DNA of 64,000 nucleotides from Apiotrichum sp. Y4204. Its lineage: Eukaryota; Basidiomycota; Tremellomycetes; Trichosporonales; Trichosporonaceae. Below are positions 11,130 to 22,553 of the stretch, piece after piece (positions within the stretch are counted from its first letter, which is position 1; every line of letters begins with the position of its first letter). Location of the stretch: positions 62,652 through 126,651 of the forward strand of contig JAMYHL010000086.1 of assembly GCA_025531455.1 (NCBI GenBank). The letters are read 5' to 3'. Made by a program: the position numbers and the translations under genes. The notes under the pieces were generated by a model. It saw only the letters and a program-made list of their open reading frames with translations. It did no database searches and was not told where the DNA came from.

Positions 11130-11559
11130 GCGGAGATGTTTGTCGAAAAGTGGCTGTTACTCAATCCCACATTAATCCACCCAAAAGGTTCTCTGCATGC
11201 TCCCCGCCTCGTTGTAGCAGACCACACCCATCCACCCACACCTTCACACACACATACACTATAGCTATACGTAGAAGCAGCTCGCAGATATCGGTCCTGG
11301 CATCTTGACATTTGGCGGTCGTTGTCCTGATAGCGAGAGAGAGAGAGATGTAAAAAATGACGTGGCAAAAACGTGGAATCCACCTTGGTGGTGACCGTTG
11401 AGCTTTGAGATGGATGCCGACTTCTAGCCCTTTTTGGTGGCGACTCTTTTGGATCGAAGCAGAGCATCCCATCCATCTTACTCATTCTCTCCATCATCTC
11501 TTGCTCACACTCCTACTCTCTCACCCGTACCACCTCTCCCGACACAGGAAAACGGCAAC
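11130..11559. other. intergenic ILV3 to PRP22
   Basis: 430 bp. It includes the ILV3 3' flank with short GA and CA runs, and a CT-rich leader from about 11480 before the PRP22 ATG. No gene seen. Confidence 0.5.
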
Positions 11560-14500
11560 ATGGGCGCAGACAAGGAGCTGTACAAGCTCGAGCTCCTGTC
11601 GCTCGTCTCGCGCGTCTCCCAGGAGCTGTACAACCACACAAAACTACAGGACAAGAATCTTGCAGAGTTTGTCATCTCGGTGAGTGTCAGATGGGCGAGG
11701 GGGGGCAAGATGGGGTGGATTCATGTAGACCGTGGGCTTTGGCGTGAGGTGGGAACGCTGGCCATATTGTCACCTCTGCATATCGCTGCCCTCGGCTTGA
11801 CACAGTTTCTTCCTCCCCCACCACAAGCCCACATCGCTCTTGCACTCCACTCACACGCAGCTCCACGAACAATCAAAAGGAAACTATGAATCCTTTGCAA
11901 AGAAGCTATCCGAGATTGGCGCCGACTTTCCCGACAGCTTTGTGCGCAACATCGACCGCCTGATCGTGACGATGCACCCAAAGTACAAGCGCAAGGCGGC
12001 AAAGGCAAAGGCCAAGGCCGAGGCGGGCAAGCCGAAAGCTATCGGCACGGAGGAACAGGAGCTGCGCGCGCGCAAGTTTCCGGGCCTGAGCATGCCGGAC
12101 CAGGAGTGGAAGGACGAGGACCGCTTCCTCGCCGAGCGCGAGGCAAAAGAGGGCAAGGAGGTCGTTCCCGACTTTTCGATGGACAAGACCATGGCCGACC
12201 TCCAAGAGGTTGCGGCGCGCCGCGGCCGGCCGAGCGCAGACGACTTTATGGACGGCGAGCCGAGCGCGAAGCGACACCGTCCGGATGACCGCGAGCGGGA
12301 CAGGGGGTACGGGCGAGAGCGAGAGAGGGATCAGGGGTACGCTGGTCGTGACAACGGATGGGCTGGGCGCGGTGGGGCCGGTGCACCGCCTCCGCGAGAC
12401 GATGGATACGGTCGGGATCGCGATAGGGGGTACGACCGGCCGCGTGGGCGACCCGGCCTCGACGACCGGCCAGTACAGTACAAGATCTACAATGGGACGG
12501 TCACGAGCGTCAAGGATTTCGGCTGCTTTGTCGCCCTTGATGGCGTTGCGGGCCGTGTAGAAGGTGGGTTTTGGTCAGACCCTCTAACCCGCATCACTAC
12601 TGACATTCAGGTCTTGTGCACGTCTCCAACGTCTCTGGCGTTCGCATCGACTCGCCGTCCGAGGTCGTGAGCCGGAACCAGCGTGTCAAGGTCAAGGTCA
12701 TGACCATTGCCGGGAACAAGTACGGCCTGAGCATGAAGGACGTAGACCAGAAGACGGGCGAGGACCTCACGCCGCACCTGCGGATAAAGACCGACGAGGA
12801 GATGGAGGACGAGCGGCGGCGATTCGCTGCGCGTGTAGGCACTGGCGCGAATGCTGCGCCCCTCAATGGCGCGCCGCCAGAACCGTTGTTGGAGGTCAAG
12901 CGTGGCAGCGCAAAACGCTTGTCTAGTCCGGAACGGTTCGAGATCAAGCAGCTCATCGCTAGTGGTGCCGTCAGCGCGGCTGACTACCCGGACCTCGATG
13001 ACGACTTCAACACGACGATCAACAACCCCGAGATTGACGAGGAGGTGGATATCGAGGTGGCGGAGAAGGAGCCGGCATTCCTCGCGGGACAGACGAAGAT
13101 CACGCTCGACATCTCTCCTGTCAAGATCATCAAGGCGCCTGACGGTTCCCTCAACCGCGCTGCTTTGGCAGGCGCGCAGCTCGCCAAGGAGCGCGCAGAC
13201 ATGCGCCGCATGGAGGCGAATGAGCAGGCCGACTCACAAGCACGCAACATCTCGCAGCCCTGGCACGACCCCATGGCGCAGCAGGGCGACAGGCAATTCG
13301 CCGCGGATGTGCGTGCTGGCATGATGAACAGGCCACAGGCGACGCCGGCATGGAAGGCCGCGAACAAGAGCGTGACGTACGGAAAGATCACGTCACTCAG
13401 TATCCAGGAGCAGCGTCGCAGCTTGCCAATCTACAAGCTCCGAGACCAGCTCGTCAAGGCTGTTCGCGAGGTGGGTTACGGGCACTGATCTAGAACTAAC
13501 CCAGCAGAACCAGGTGCTCGTGGTTGTCGGCGACACTGGATCAGGAAAGACGACACAGATGGCGCAATACCTAGCGGAGGAAGGACTGCTCACGCACGGG
13601 AGACTAGGATGTACGCAGCCGCGTAAGGTCGCAGCAGTGTCCGTCGCGAAGCGTGTCGCTGAGGAGGTTGGCTGCCGACTCGGGTCCGAAGTCGGTTACA
13701 CCGTTCGTTTCGAGGACGTGACGTCGCCGGACACAAAGATCAAGTTCATGACAGACGGTATGCTTTTGCGTGAGCTATTGATCGACCCGGACATGTCGCG
13801 CTACAGTGTGATCATGCTCGACGAGGCGCACGAACGTACTATCGCCACGGACGTTCTCTTCGGCCTCATGAAGAAGGCGTGCAAGCGCCGCCCGGACCTC
13901 AAGCTCATCTGCACGTCCGCTACGCTCGATGCGGAGAAGTTTGCAAAGTACTTCTGGGGCTGCCCCATCTTCACCATCCCAGGCCGCACGTTCCCCGTCG
14001 AGATCCTGTACACCAAGGACCCAGAGCCGGATTACCTCGAGGCGTCGCTCATCACCATCATGCAGATCCACCTGATGGAGCCGCCGGGTGACATCCTGCT
14101 CTTTTTGACTGGTCAAGAGGAAATTGACACTGCGTGTGAGGTGCTATACGAACGAGTCAAGGCACTAGGACCACAGGTCCCCGACCTCATCATTCTGCCC
14201 GTCTATGCCGCGCTGCCGTCCGAGATGCAGTCGAAGATCTTCGACCCCCCGCCACCTGGTGCACGTAAGTGTGTCATCGCGACGAACATCGCCGAGACGT
14301 CGATTACCATCGACGGTATCTACTATGTTATCGACCCGGGATTCAGCAAGCAAAACGCGTACGACCCCAAGCTTGGTATGGATTCGCTTATCGTCACACC
14401 GATTTCCCAAGCCCAGGCGCGCCAGCGCTCCGGTCGTGCCGGTCGTACTGGTCCCGGCAAGTGCTACCGTCTGTACACAGAGATTGCGTTCCGTAACGAG

Positions 14501-15543
14501 ATGCTCCCGAACCCGATTCCTGAGATCCAACGCACCAACCTGGCGTCGACAATTCTCACTCTCAAGGCCATGGGCGTCAACGACCTCATCCACTTCGACT
14601 TTATGGACCCGCCGCCAGCAGCGACCATGTTGACTGCGCTCGAGTCATTGTACGCGCTTGGTGCCCTGGACGACGAGGGTCTTTTGACCCGCGTGGGGCG
14701 CAAGATGGCCGACTTCCCGCTCGACCCGCCACTGTGTAAGATGCTCATCAAGAGTGTCGACTATGGATGTTCCGAGGAGGCTCTCACCATCGTTGCGATG
14801 CTCCAGGCCGGAGGACAAGTGTTCTACCGTCCCAAGGACAAGCAGCAGCAGGCGGACGCGAAAAAGGCAAAGTTCCACCAGCCCGAGGGCGACCTGCTCA
14901 CCCTACTGGCCGTGTACAACGGCTGGAAGGCGAGCAAGTTCTCGAACCCGTGGTGCTTTGAGAACTTTATCCACACCCGTGCGATGAAGACTGCGCAGGA
15001 CGTGCGGAAGCGTGAGTTGCATTGGTATGACTGTACTAACTCGCACAGAGCTGATTGGCATCATGGAACGGTACAAGCACGAACTCGTGTCGTGTGGGAC
15101 GAACTACAACCGCGTGCGCATGGCCATCTGCTCTGGCTTCTTCCGAAATGCGGCGAAGAAGGACCCGGTGGAGGGATACAAGACGCTGGTGGAAGGCACA
15201 CCAGTGTCCATTCACCCATCGTCTGCGCTGTTCCAGCGCCCGCCCGAGTGGTGCATCTACAATGAGCTCGTGCTCACGCAGAGTGAGTCTCAGCAGCCGT
15301 GCCCAGCAACAATCAGACAGACTGACCATTCCAGAGGAGTACATGCACCAAGTCACGGTTATCGAGCCAAAATGGCTTTCCGAGGTCGCGCCGACGTTCT
15401 TCAAGGTCGCAGACCAGCACCGCATCTCTAAGCGCAAGCAGCAGGAGAAGATCGAGCCACTGTTCGACCGCTTTGCGGAGACCAAGGACTCGTGGCGTCT
15501 GTCCAAGCAGAAGCGCCCCGTGCGCAACTCGCAGACGTTCTAG
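11560..15543 (+). CDS. PRP22: DEAH-box pre-mRNA splicing helicase Prp22/DHX8
   Basis: Six exons (11560-11679, 11861-12563, 12611-13470, 13508-15011, 15049-15282, 15335-15543) give 1209 residues, close to human DHX8 (about 1220) and yeast Prp22 (1145). Prp22 releases mRNA from the spliceosome after exon ligation. Order: N-terminal helical region, an Arg/Asp/Glu/Tyr-rich linker (about 185-240), an S1 RNA-binding domain (about 247-320, [16 protein letters not shown] and VHVSNVSG), then the helicase core from about 550. Motifs seen: [10 protein letters not shown] (569-578), [12 protein letters not shown] (666-669), [18 protein letters not shown] and [18 protein letters not shown]. The C-terminal ratchet/OB part includes [20 protein letters not shown] and ends [17 protein letters not shown]. 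The first intron, 181 nt, is the longest in the gene; the others are 37-52 nt. Confidence 0.95.
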
Positions 15544-15766
15544 ATGGGAGAGTGAGAAGACAAAAAGAGGTTATATCTCAGATGTACAGCTACAGTGTAA
15601 TGTGCGGGTGTCGGCCGTGAATAGAGCAAGATCGAGAGGACTGTGTGTGGAGGCGCAGATGCTGCCGACGACAAGAGATGGAGAGCATGGAATGTGGACG
15701 AGATGAAAGGACTGCCGGCGCCAGAGTTTATGCATTTTACAGTGTACAAGGAAAGCGCCAACACCA

Positions 15767-16735
15767 TTACTTGAGGTGCTTCTTGAAGAACGGTCCGATG
15801 GACTCGAGGGCGACGCCGGCGGCCTTGGGGTGGTCGTAGAGCTCGTAGTGGGTGACGCCGGGGATGATCAAAAGCTCCTTGTCCTTGGACGCGGTGGCGC
15901 GGCCGTAGATCTCGTTGCCGTCGCGGTAGGCGCCAAAGCTGCCGGGGATGTCGCCCATGACGGCGAGCAGCGGCTGGGTAAGGAGCGTCTCGGCAAAGGC
16001 GTAGGCGTCCCACATGGCCGCTGCCGAGTTGAAAGAGAAAAGGCCTGCGCTCTTGGCGTTGGTGTGCGGCGAGCGGTTGACGTAGTAGTCGGTAGCCTCG
16101 ACGACGTCGACATCCTTGGTGATCTTCTTTGCGGCCTCGACCGAGTCGCTGATGTACTTGATCTCGTTGCGCTTCTCGCCGCCGCCGCGCGCCTCGGCCG
16201 TGCGCTGCTTTGCCATGGCCTCGAGCGCCGCGACGGGGTTGTATTGGCTAAAGCCCTCGCGCATGAGACGGCCAAAGTTGACGCCGGTGATCGAGACAAC
16301 GGCCTTGATGCGCTTGTCCGTTATCGCGGCCGCGACAACGTAGCCGCCGCCACCGCAGATGCCAAAGGCGCCGATGCGCTCGGCGTCGATAAACGGCTGG
16401 GTGACCATGTAGTCGAGCACAAAGCGGACGTCGCCAACACGCAGACCGGGATCCTCGATGTTGCGCGGGGTTCCGCCGCTCTCGCCCTGGAAGCTCGCGT
16501 CATAGGTGACGACGACAAAGCCGAGCTTGGCGAGCGCGACGCCGTACACGTTCGCGGCAGTCTGCTCCTTGCACGAGCCGATGGGATGCAGGCCGACGAT
16601 GGCCGGGTACTCTTTCTTCTCGTTCTCGTCAAAGCCCTCGGGAAGGATAATGTCCGCGGCGGTCTCCCATGCGAGATTGGGAATCTTGACGTGGCGCACG
16701 TTCTTGACTTCTTCGGCGATGGTAGGGGCTGACAT
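15767..16735 (-). CDS. alpha/beta hydrolase, Cys-nucleophile type (YcjY/dienelactone-hydrolase-like)
   Basis: A single exon of 322 residues with no intron. The fold is shown by the strand-turn segments PAIVGLHPIGSCKEQ, FVVVTYDASFQGESGG and LLAVMGDIPGSFGAYRDG. The nucleophile elbow is GAFGICGGGGYV, so the catalytic residue would be Cys rather than Ser. A conserved His follows near the C-terminus in IPGVTHYELYDHP. This matches the COG1073-like group found in bacteria and filamentous fungi, in which substrates are mostly unknown and some members act in polyketide tailoring or ester hydrolysis. No signal peptide is seen, so a cytosolic enzyme is likely. A TATAAATA box lies 64 bp upstream, suggesting inducible expression. 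It converges on PRP22 with 223 bp between stops. Lack of introns in an intron-dense region is unusual and could reflect transfer from bacteria or simply intron loss. Confidence 0.88.
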   Translation of the reverse strand: MSAPTIAEEVKNVRHVKIPNLAWETAADIILPEGFDENEKKEYPAIVGLHPIGSCKEQTAANVYGVALAKLGFVVVTYDASFQGESGGTPRNIEDPGLRVGDVRFVLDYMVTQPFIDAERIGAFGICGGGGYVVAAAITDKRIKAVVSITGVNFGRLMREGFSQYNPVAALEAMAKQRTAEARGGGEKRNEIKYISDSVEAAKKITKDVDVVEATDYYVNRSPHTNAKSAGLFSFNSAAAMWDAYAFAETLLTQPLLAVMGDIPGSFGAYRDGNEIYGRATASKDKELLIIPGVTHYELYDHPKAAGVALESIGPFFKKHLK

Positions 16736-17487
16736 GGTGAAGGCACGAGTAGAGGACTGTTGGGAGTGGTTGTCGTTGTCGACGGCCTCTCGTGTGCTTA
16801 TTTATACCTCTCTCCTCTCGCCGCCGTCCTTTCCGTCCTTCATCATGGAGCAGTGCAGTGAGGAAAAAAGTCGACTGTCGTCTGGTGTGACGTCGCCGCA
16901 CAACACTGCTGTGGTGGAGGGCCGAGGGCCGAGGGCTAACACCAAGTACAGTACATGCCGTAACCTCCCTCCCTATCCGCGCACATCGCAGACCGTCGGC
17001 CGCGGGATGCATGCGCTCGCCACGTGCTCGGAGCACAGAAGTACCTCTCGGCGCGTCGTTGATGGTCGCGAGAGGTGAATGTTACGGCGAGGCCATCGGC
17101 CCTCCACCCTCCACACTCCTCCCTCCCACCCTCCACCGCGGACCTCCACCGCCGAGAATGAGAATGGGGGGATATATGAGAGAATCGCTCCGCCGTCGGG
17201 AAGGACATGATGTGTGTCCGTCCACATTGCCGAGTATGGATCAGCTCTGCCTTGCTTCATTAGTTTCAGCGGATATCGCGTCTCATGACTAGTACTATAA
17301 AGGGTGGAACAGACAGACGCCGCGGCTGCGGCGCGATGGCGACGCGTGCAGCGCCGTGTGGGTGCGTGTATGCGTGGTGGGCGTGGCGGGTGCGCCGTGC
17401 GGTGCGCGGGGACGCAGTCATATTGCGCGGGGCACCAGCGTGCGCCGTCTATGGGTGCGAAACGATCTCGTACGGCCAGCGGGGAGA
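16736..17487. other. intergenic: hydrolase promoter and SHO1 3' flank
   Basis: 752 bp with the core promoter of the minus-strand hydrolase near 16.8 kb and the SHO1 3' flank at the right. The middle has GC-rich low-complexity sequence. A plus-strand TATAAAG at 17295-17301 has no recognisable gene downstream. Confidence 0.5.
16799..16806 (-). promoter_or_regulatory. TATA box (TATAAATA) of the alpha/beta hydrolase
   Basis: On the minus strand, 64 bp before the ATG at 16735 and followed by CT-rich sequence. Confidence 0.6.
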
Positions 17488-18990
17488 TCACAGCAACGTG
17501 AGGTAGTTGGACGGCGCAATCTGGGGTGTCAGTAAAGAGCTCTTAGAGGGGGTCCAGCTTGAGCTCTACTCACGCCCTGCATTCCACCTGGCGTGCGGAC
17601 CTGGAACCACTTGCCAGTGGTGTCGAGGACATCAAGAATTTCTCCCTTTGCAAATGAGACCTCGTTGGGGTCGTCTGGCGAGGCAGTGTAGGCGTAGTTT
17701 GCCTTTGCGCGCTTGACTGCGGGGCTGCTCGAGACATTGTCTACGCTGTGGGTGGTCGTGGAAAAGTCGTCGCGCGACGTGCTGACCGGCATAGTGACCG
17801 GTGCGCGCGGCGGGTCAAGCGGGCCAGCAGGGTAGCCGCTCATGCTGTAGCCGCCGTTTGAGCTCTGCATGTCGTGGCTGTTCATTCCCCGGTCGGCGGC
17901 ACCCTGGCGCAGGCCGGCCGCCTCGGTGCCGTACACGCCGCCATCAGTCGCGGGGTGCACCGAGCGGCGGCGGGGGCCACCAGCGCCCCAGCCCGAGATG
18001 CCGCCAGTGCCGCCTGAGTTGAAGGTGTGGTAGAGCAGCGAGCCGTCCTCCGAGGTGAGGTAGAGGAGCCACACGACCTGGGGGATTAGCATCAATAACA
18101 CTGCAACATTGATCCAAGTGACACATGGCTGTCTGTGCGGCATGCGGCTGGAAATCCAAACACTGCACAGCAATGTGCCCCGCTGTACTGTATCTCACAA
18201 GCCGATGACTCGTGCTCCATGCCGGGGATACTTTGCGTTCACGCAAAGTGTATTCCCGCGCAACTGCATTCCCACCGCGGTCATGCTTCTCCACTCACGT
18301 CAACCATGGCGCAGAGGAGCCATCCCACTCCGGTTGCAAGGCCCGCGCCGAAACCGTGGTTGTAGATGAAGTTGTTCACACCCTCGACGGCAAAGACGAG
18401 CGCAATAGCGATGAAAATCGAGAGCTGGAACCGGTTCACCGCGAGCGAGTCTGCTGCACCAGAAAGGCTGTGCTGTTAGTATGCTTGCAGCGGTGCCGGC
18501 TGCTGCAGGCTTCTGAACTTACAAGAGGAAGATGGTAACGCCACTGACGCGTCAGTATGTTTGCTCAATGTTTTCGTCAATGGCAGTCACGGCGCAGTGC
18601 GGGGGCTGGATCGGGGCGCAGCACCCACAACACTGGCTCCCATCGCGCTTGACGAGTGGCCACTCACAGCTGAACCCAGATGGCAAACCACAATGAGCGG
18701 TATGGTGCGGTGTTGAGCCTAACCACGCCGCCCTTGGTGGACGGCGGCTTGTCTGTTGTGTGAGCGATGCAAAGATGGGGAAGAAGTCTGGAAGAAGGAA
18801 CCGCCCGAGCCACCAGACCAAATGGCGACGGTCATGAGTCCAAACACACGGCCGCCTACTCACTCCACGTAGCCTCGACGGCACATTGTCCTGCAAACGC
18901 AATGATCCATGCGGGGATGGCGACAATAAAGGTGGCGAGGAAGACGGGGTGTCTGAACACGCCTCCAATGTCGAGGCCGTTGGCGAACAT
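17488..18990 (-). CDS. SHO1: high-osmolarity signalling protein Sho1 (four TM segments, SH3 domain)
   Basis: Six exons (18990-18864, 18752-18668, 18543-18523, 18467-18299, 18077-17574, 17520-17488) give 312 residues; yeast Sho1 has 367. Sho1 is a plasma-membrane scaffold/osmosensor upstream of the HOG MAP-kinase pathway. Four membrane segments are visible: FLATFIVAIPAWIIAFAG, SLWFAIWVQLGVTIFLFLSG, FQLSIFIAIALVFAVEGVNN and VGWLLCAMVDVVWLLYL, followed by YLTSEDGSLLYHTF, a Sho1 hallmark. After a Gly/Ser/Pro linker the C-terminus is an SH3 domain: KANYAYTASPDDPNEVSF, KWFQVRTPGGMQG and the final IAPSNYLTLL. The SH3 end lies on a separate 33-nt exon. The third exon is 21 nt and sits inside TM2. The SH3 domain would bind Pbs2. 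A 1.88 kb region separates it from ATG14. Confidence 0.92.
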
Positions 18991-20869
18991 TGTGCGTGTA
19001 GTGGAGCTGTTAGGTGTGGTTGTTGTGATAGAGATATGCGATGGTGGAGAAGAGTGGGTTTGTTTGTTTTGTTGTGAAGAGTGAAAAAGATGTGGAAAGA
19101 TGGAAGGATCAGGAAAAAGGAAACAATGGCAAGGTGGTGCAGGATGGATGGAGGATGGCTGGTGGTGTGTGTGGGGGAGTGGCCAGAGTGGAATCGTGTG
19201 TTGCTGCAAATGAAGTCGAAGTGAAATTAGAAACTGGGCGGCGCGCGTCAATCTCGCGCAGCTCTCAGCGTCCAATCGTGGGAGAGAGATCAGGAGGAGA
19301 GTGAGCAAAGGGGGGGGGACGTGGCGTGGAATAGCAATGAGGAGATGAGACGAGTCGAGACCACCCGTAATGGCAAGTTGCTCCTACACTCTCCTGATCT
19401 CGGAGCAAAAGGGAAAGGCGGCGTGGTTGCGGCAGTCGACGGTCAGCGGCGCAACGGCAACGGCAGCCGCACGTATAGGGGGAACAGGGTTTTGCAGGTG
19501 CACCACAGGGCCAGGGGAACGGAGCAATTGGGTGATGGGAGTCTCTCTCTCTACCTGAACACCTGGGACAGACCTCGGAAAGGGGCCTACAAGGGGTCGA
19601 ACGATGATGATGACACTGCAAGTGCTGGGGACGGCGAGAGAGAGGGGAGACGGAGAGTGAGAAATCCAGGAAAAAGAGGGGGGGTTCCAGGGGCGGGAGG
19701 ACGACGGAACGACGGGGCTGGATAGAACGGTATGACGGAGGAGGAGGGAGCGGGGACCGAGGACTAGCAGCAGACCGATGGCCGATGGAGAGCAGAATCT
19801 CGGTGTGGGTATGGGTGTAGTAACCTTAATGACAACCCGACACTGCGCGTCCTCGACAACCAACAAAAGAGAGCGAGCAGTGGTCACGGAGAGAGAGAGA
19901 GGGAGCAACGGCCGCGAGACAGACGGTGCATTTCTGACTGTAGGAACCAGCGGAGCACTGCATTGAAGCATGTCGGAATGCCGGCACTCACTGCCGTAAA
20001 GCAGCTTGAACAAGGTCTCTTGAGAGAGGAGGAGAGAACGGAGAGAGGAGTTTGCTCGCTACATTGTCGGCTGCGGAGCACAGCCTGATGGCATACTTGC
20101 TCACATGCCACTACTCTTCCATATCCTGCTCGTTTCCGGCTCGTTGTTTGTCCCCCTTTTACAAAGGCTGATGAAAACTTGTCATGCTCGATGCATGCAA
20201 TAAATAGAGCTCTTTCATCTGGCCCACCTCTTGGCCTCTTGGCTCATTCGTTGTCATTACCAGTACGCGTCGGTACAAATATCTTTTTGGCGTCGACGCG
20301 TCCTCTCTCCCCCTTTTATCCCTGTGGCTTGTGATCTTCCACTCAACGGGTTGATGTCACTACTCGCTCCACCCCCTCCTCTCTCTCTTTTTCTCTCTCG
20401 TCCCTCTGTTTACAATGTACGCAATGTTTTGTCGAGTGGCGTGTCGTGTCATGTCATGTCTTGACCTGTGCTCAATGCACAATGTGCAATGCATAACAAT
20501 AAAGGGCTAATTTGCTCATAAAACCCAGCCATCTCGAAAACAGTGTTGCACCAAACGGCTCGAGCGGCAAAGAGGGCTGGCCAGTGGATGGCGGAGGTGG
20601 CGTCAACCACCGTCAGCCTCTACTCTGGTCAGCGATCAGCATATCAGCATAAGGCTGCCCTTCACCTGAAAAGCACGTGTTTCTGATTCCGTTGCCACCC
20701 ACCAACCTCCTCGACGTCGCCAAGGCAATGACGACTTCCGAGTTCTCTAAACGGATGTCTCTCAATCTCTCCACTTCCCTCCAATCTTTTACTCATCACC
20801 ATCCCTCTCTCTCTCACAACACTGACACCATATCATGGACAGTCACCCACAGCACACACGAAAGCCCAC
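18991..20869. other. 1.9 kb divergent intergenic region SHO1 / ATG14
   Basis: No credible gene. On the minus strand much of 19000-20000 is pyrimidine-rich, as expected for a long SHO1 leader or promoter. A 12-mer TCAGCGATCAGC lies at 20629-20640, repeated exactly at 34562. Several open frames exist but have low-complexity Ser/Pro/Leu translations. Confidence 0.5.
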
Positions 20870-20873
20870 ATGA
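20835..20873 (+). promoter_or_regulatory. upstream ORF whose stop overlaps the ATG14 start (ATGA)
   Basis: A 12-codon reading frame starting at 20835 (MDSHPQHTRKPT) ends with TGA at 20871-20873, overlapping the main ATG at 20870 in the four bases ATGA. If included in the transcript it would tie ATG14 translation to termination-reinitiation or leaky scanning. Transcript start is not known. Confidence 0.5.
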
Positions 20874-22268
20874 CCTCACGGCCGTGCCCGCTCTGCGAGC
20901 ACCCAAAATCAAAGCAGTACTGCGCACCATGTCTGCGGGAAGGGTGCGTAGTGGAGTGTGGAGCAGCTGAGCCCTCTGATGTCCCTTAGCTGATCCGCAG
21001 TGTCGCCAACCACAGCGATGTTATGGACAAGATAAGGGCCGCGTCGAGCAAGGCGGTTGCACACGCACAGCACCTTCTCGACGGACCCATTACGTCTGCG
21101 CAGAACACGGCGCCTGTCAAAGGCGCAACCGCTTGGCGTGAGCTCCGTGCGTCGGTCGCCGCCGCGGAGAGAAGAGTTGCCGATCTACGCGCGCAGGTCA
21201 CCGCGCGCAAACGAGAAATCAAGGAGGGTGAGTTGTTCACTTTGTACGCCTCAACTCACAACAGCACGCGACACAGTTGCTCGCTCGTCTGTGCGCGCAC
21301 GCGATGAGTCGCTCGAGACCGCCCGGCGGGCACGACTGAATGCCGAGGATCTCCGCGCGCAGATATCTCTTGTGAAGCAGCAGCAGCGAGAGGTCGGCAA
21401 GCGCATTATCCAGGCGCGCCGTGTGCTTGTGCGAGAGGTTGTGGACGTGTTTGGCGTACAGGCCGTACAGCGTGGACGCGAGCCAGTGTGGCAGATTGCG
21501 GGCATCGACCTCCCGGAACCACAGAACTTCAGGCGTAGGTTGCAGAGAGTGACAGAGCTTATCCCAGGATATCCGTCGGTCACTATCAACGGGGCATTCG
21601 TGCATACTATCCACCTCCTCAGCCTCGTCACGCATTACCTCTCGGTGGCACTTCCCTTCAACCCCACCTACGTCTCCCCAACTGGGGGCCCAGGAACCTT
21701 CCACATTGGCCGGCCCCAGATGCGCGCGAACCTTCCTTTCCTAGTGACCACCAAGTGGCGCGACAAGCATGTTCTATGGATGTCGTCGACAGCATCACTC
21801 TCCAACAAGCTGCGGAAAGGCGAGGGGGAGCGGTCGACGATTCTCGATACCGTCGAGCGCTCCTACAAGAAGCATCTCGCCACACTCGAGGCATTTGCGC
21901 TCCTCGCCCACTCGACAGCATACCTCGCGTACACGCAGGGCGTCCCGGGAATAGGACTGCGGGAAAACGTCTTATCACGCGACTCGGACGACGACGACGA
22001 CGACCCACTTCCGCCAGATACATCTGGCGTGCTCGTGTCCCCGACGAGTGTGTTGGAACTGATCTCGCTGACCGCCGAGTCGTCGACACTCGGCTGCCGC
22101 GCACATGAACCCGGGACGAGCGACACGATAAGCCACATGAGCTTCGGGCTTGACGTGAAGAACGTTGTGCGCACCGTTCTCCGCGCGGAGAAGGCCGCAT
22201 GGGGCGGGCGGACCGGCGATGGCGGCGAGGAGCTCAGCGAGGGTTGGGATCTTATGGAGAATGAATAG
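20870..22268 (+). CDS. ATG14: Atg14/UVRAG-family subunit of PI3-kinase complex
   Basis: Three exons (20870-20943, 21001-21227, 21277-22268) give 430 residues. The family targets the Vps34 PI3-kinase to autophagy or endosomal membranes. The N-terminus has two CxxC pairs (C6, C9, C18, C21: CPLC...CAPC) as in Atg14 proteins. A coiled coil follows (about 55-150, with WRELRASVAAAERRVADL and LRAQISLVKQQQREVGKR). Then comes the globular part with WQIAGIDLPEPQNF, FVHTIHLLSLVTHYLSVALP and the final FGLDVKNVVRTVLRAEKAAW, which resembles the family's C-terminal signature. An acidic loop (SRDSDDDDDDP) interrupts it. Assignment to Atg14 rather than Vps38/UVRAG rests on the N-terminal cysteines. One further intron at about 21534-21567 (GTAGGT...CCCAG) is possible and would shorten the protein slightly. 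Confidence 0.75.
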
Positions 22269-22553
22269 GGAAGGCGACACACGGACAAGCATCCAAGAGA
22301 TTGATAGCATTTACAGACTGACACATGTATCGTTTGCATAGCAAGGGGAGAGATGCCCGGCTGACTGTGCGCCCCGATATCCTCATCATTTACCGTGTTT
22401 TATGCAGTAGGCCGTCTCTGATATGCTCATCAGCAGTCTCATTCTCATCCTCTGTCTTTGGATGTCGTTCTCCCCCTTCTATTCTCACAACCACTTGCAC
22501 ATTACCTCTACTCTCACAAATCCACCCACTCTTATATCATTAACGCTGTCCAC
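22269..22553. other. intergenic upstream of the tandem pair
   Basis: 285 bp. The right half (from about 22440) is C/T-rich with scattered A, the usual leader composition. No gene seen. Confidence 0.45.

Noticed and set aside
15776..16732. 318-codon plus-strand ORF
   Set aside because: Exact antisense of the alpha/beta hydrolase; a mirror of its GC3-rich codon use, with no domain.
17285..17506. Short plus-strand ORF after a TATAAAG box
   Set aside because: Overlaps the SHO1 3' end, Arg/Ala/Gly-rich and without a recognisable product.
19384..20013. 209-codon minus-strand ORF upstream of SHO1
   Set aside because: Ser/Pro/Leu-rich translation of a CT-rich leader or promoter; no conserved segment or splice context.
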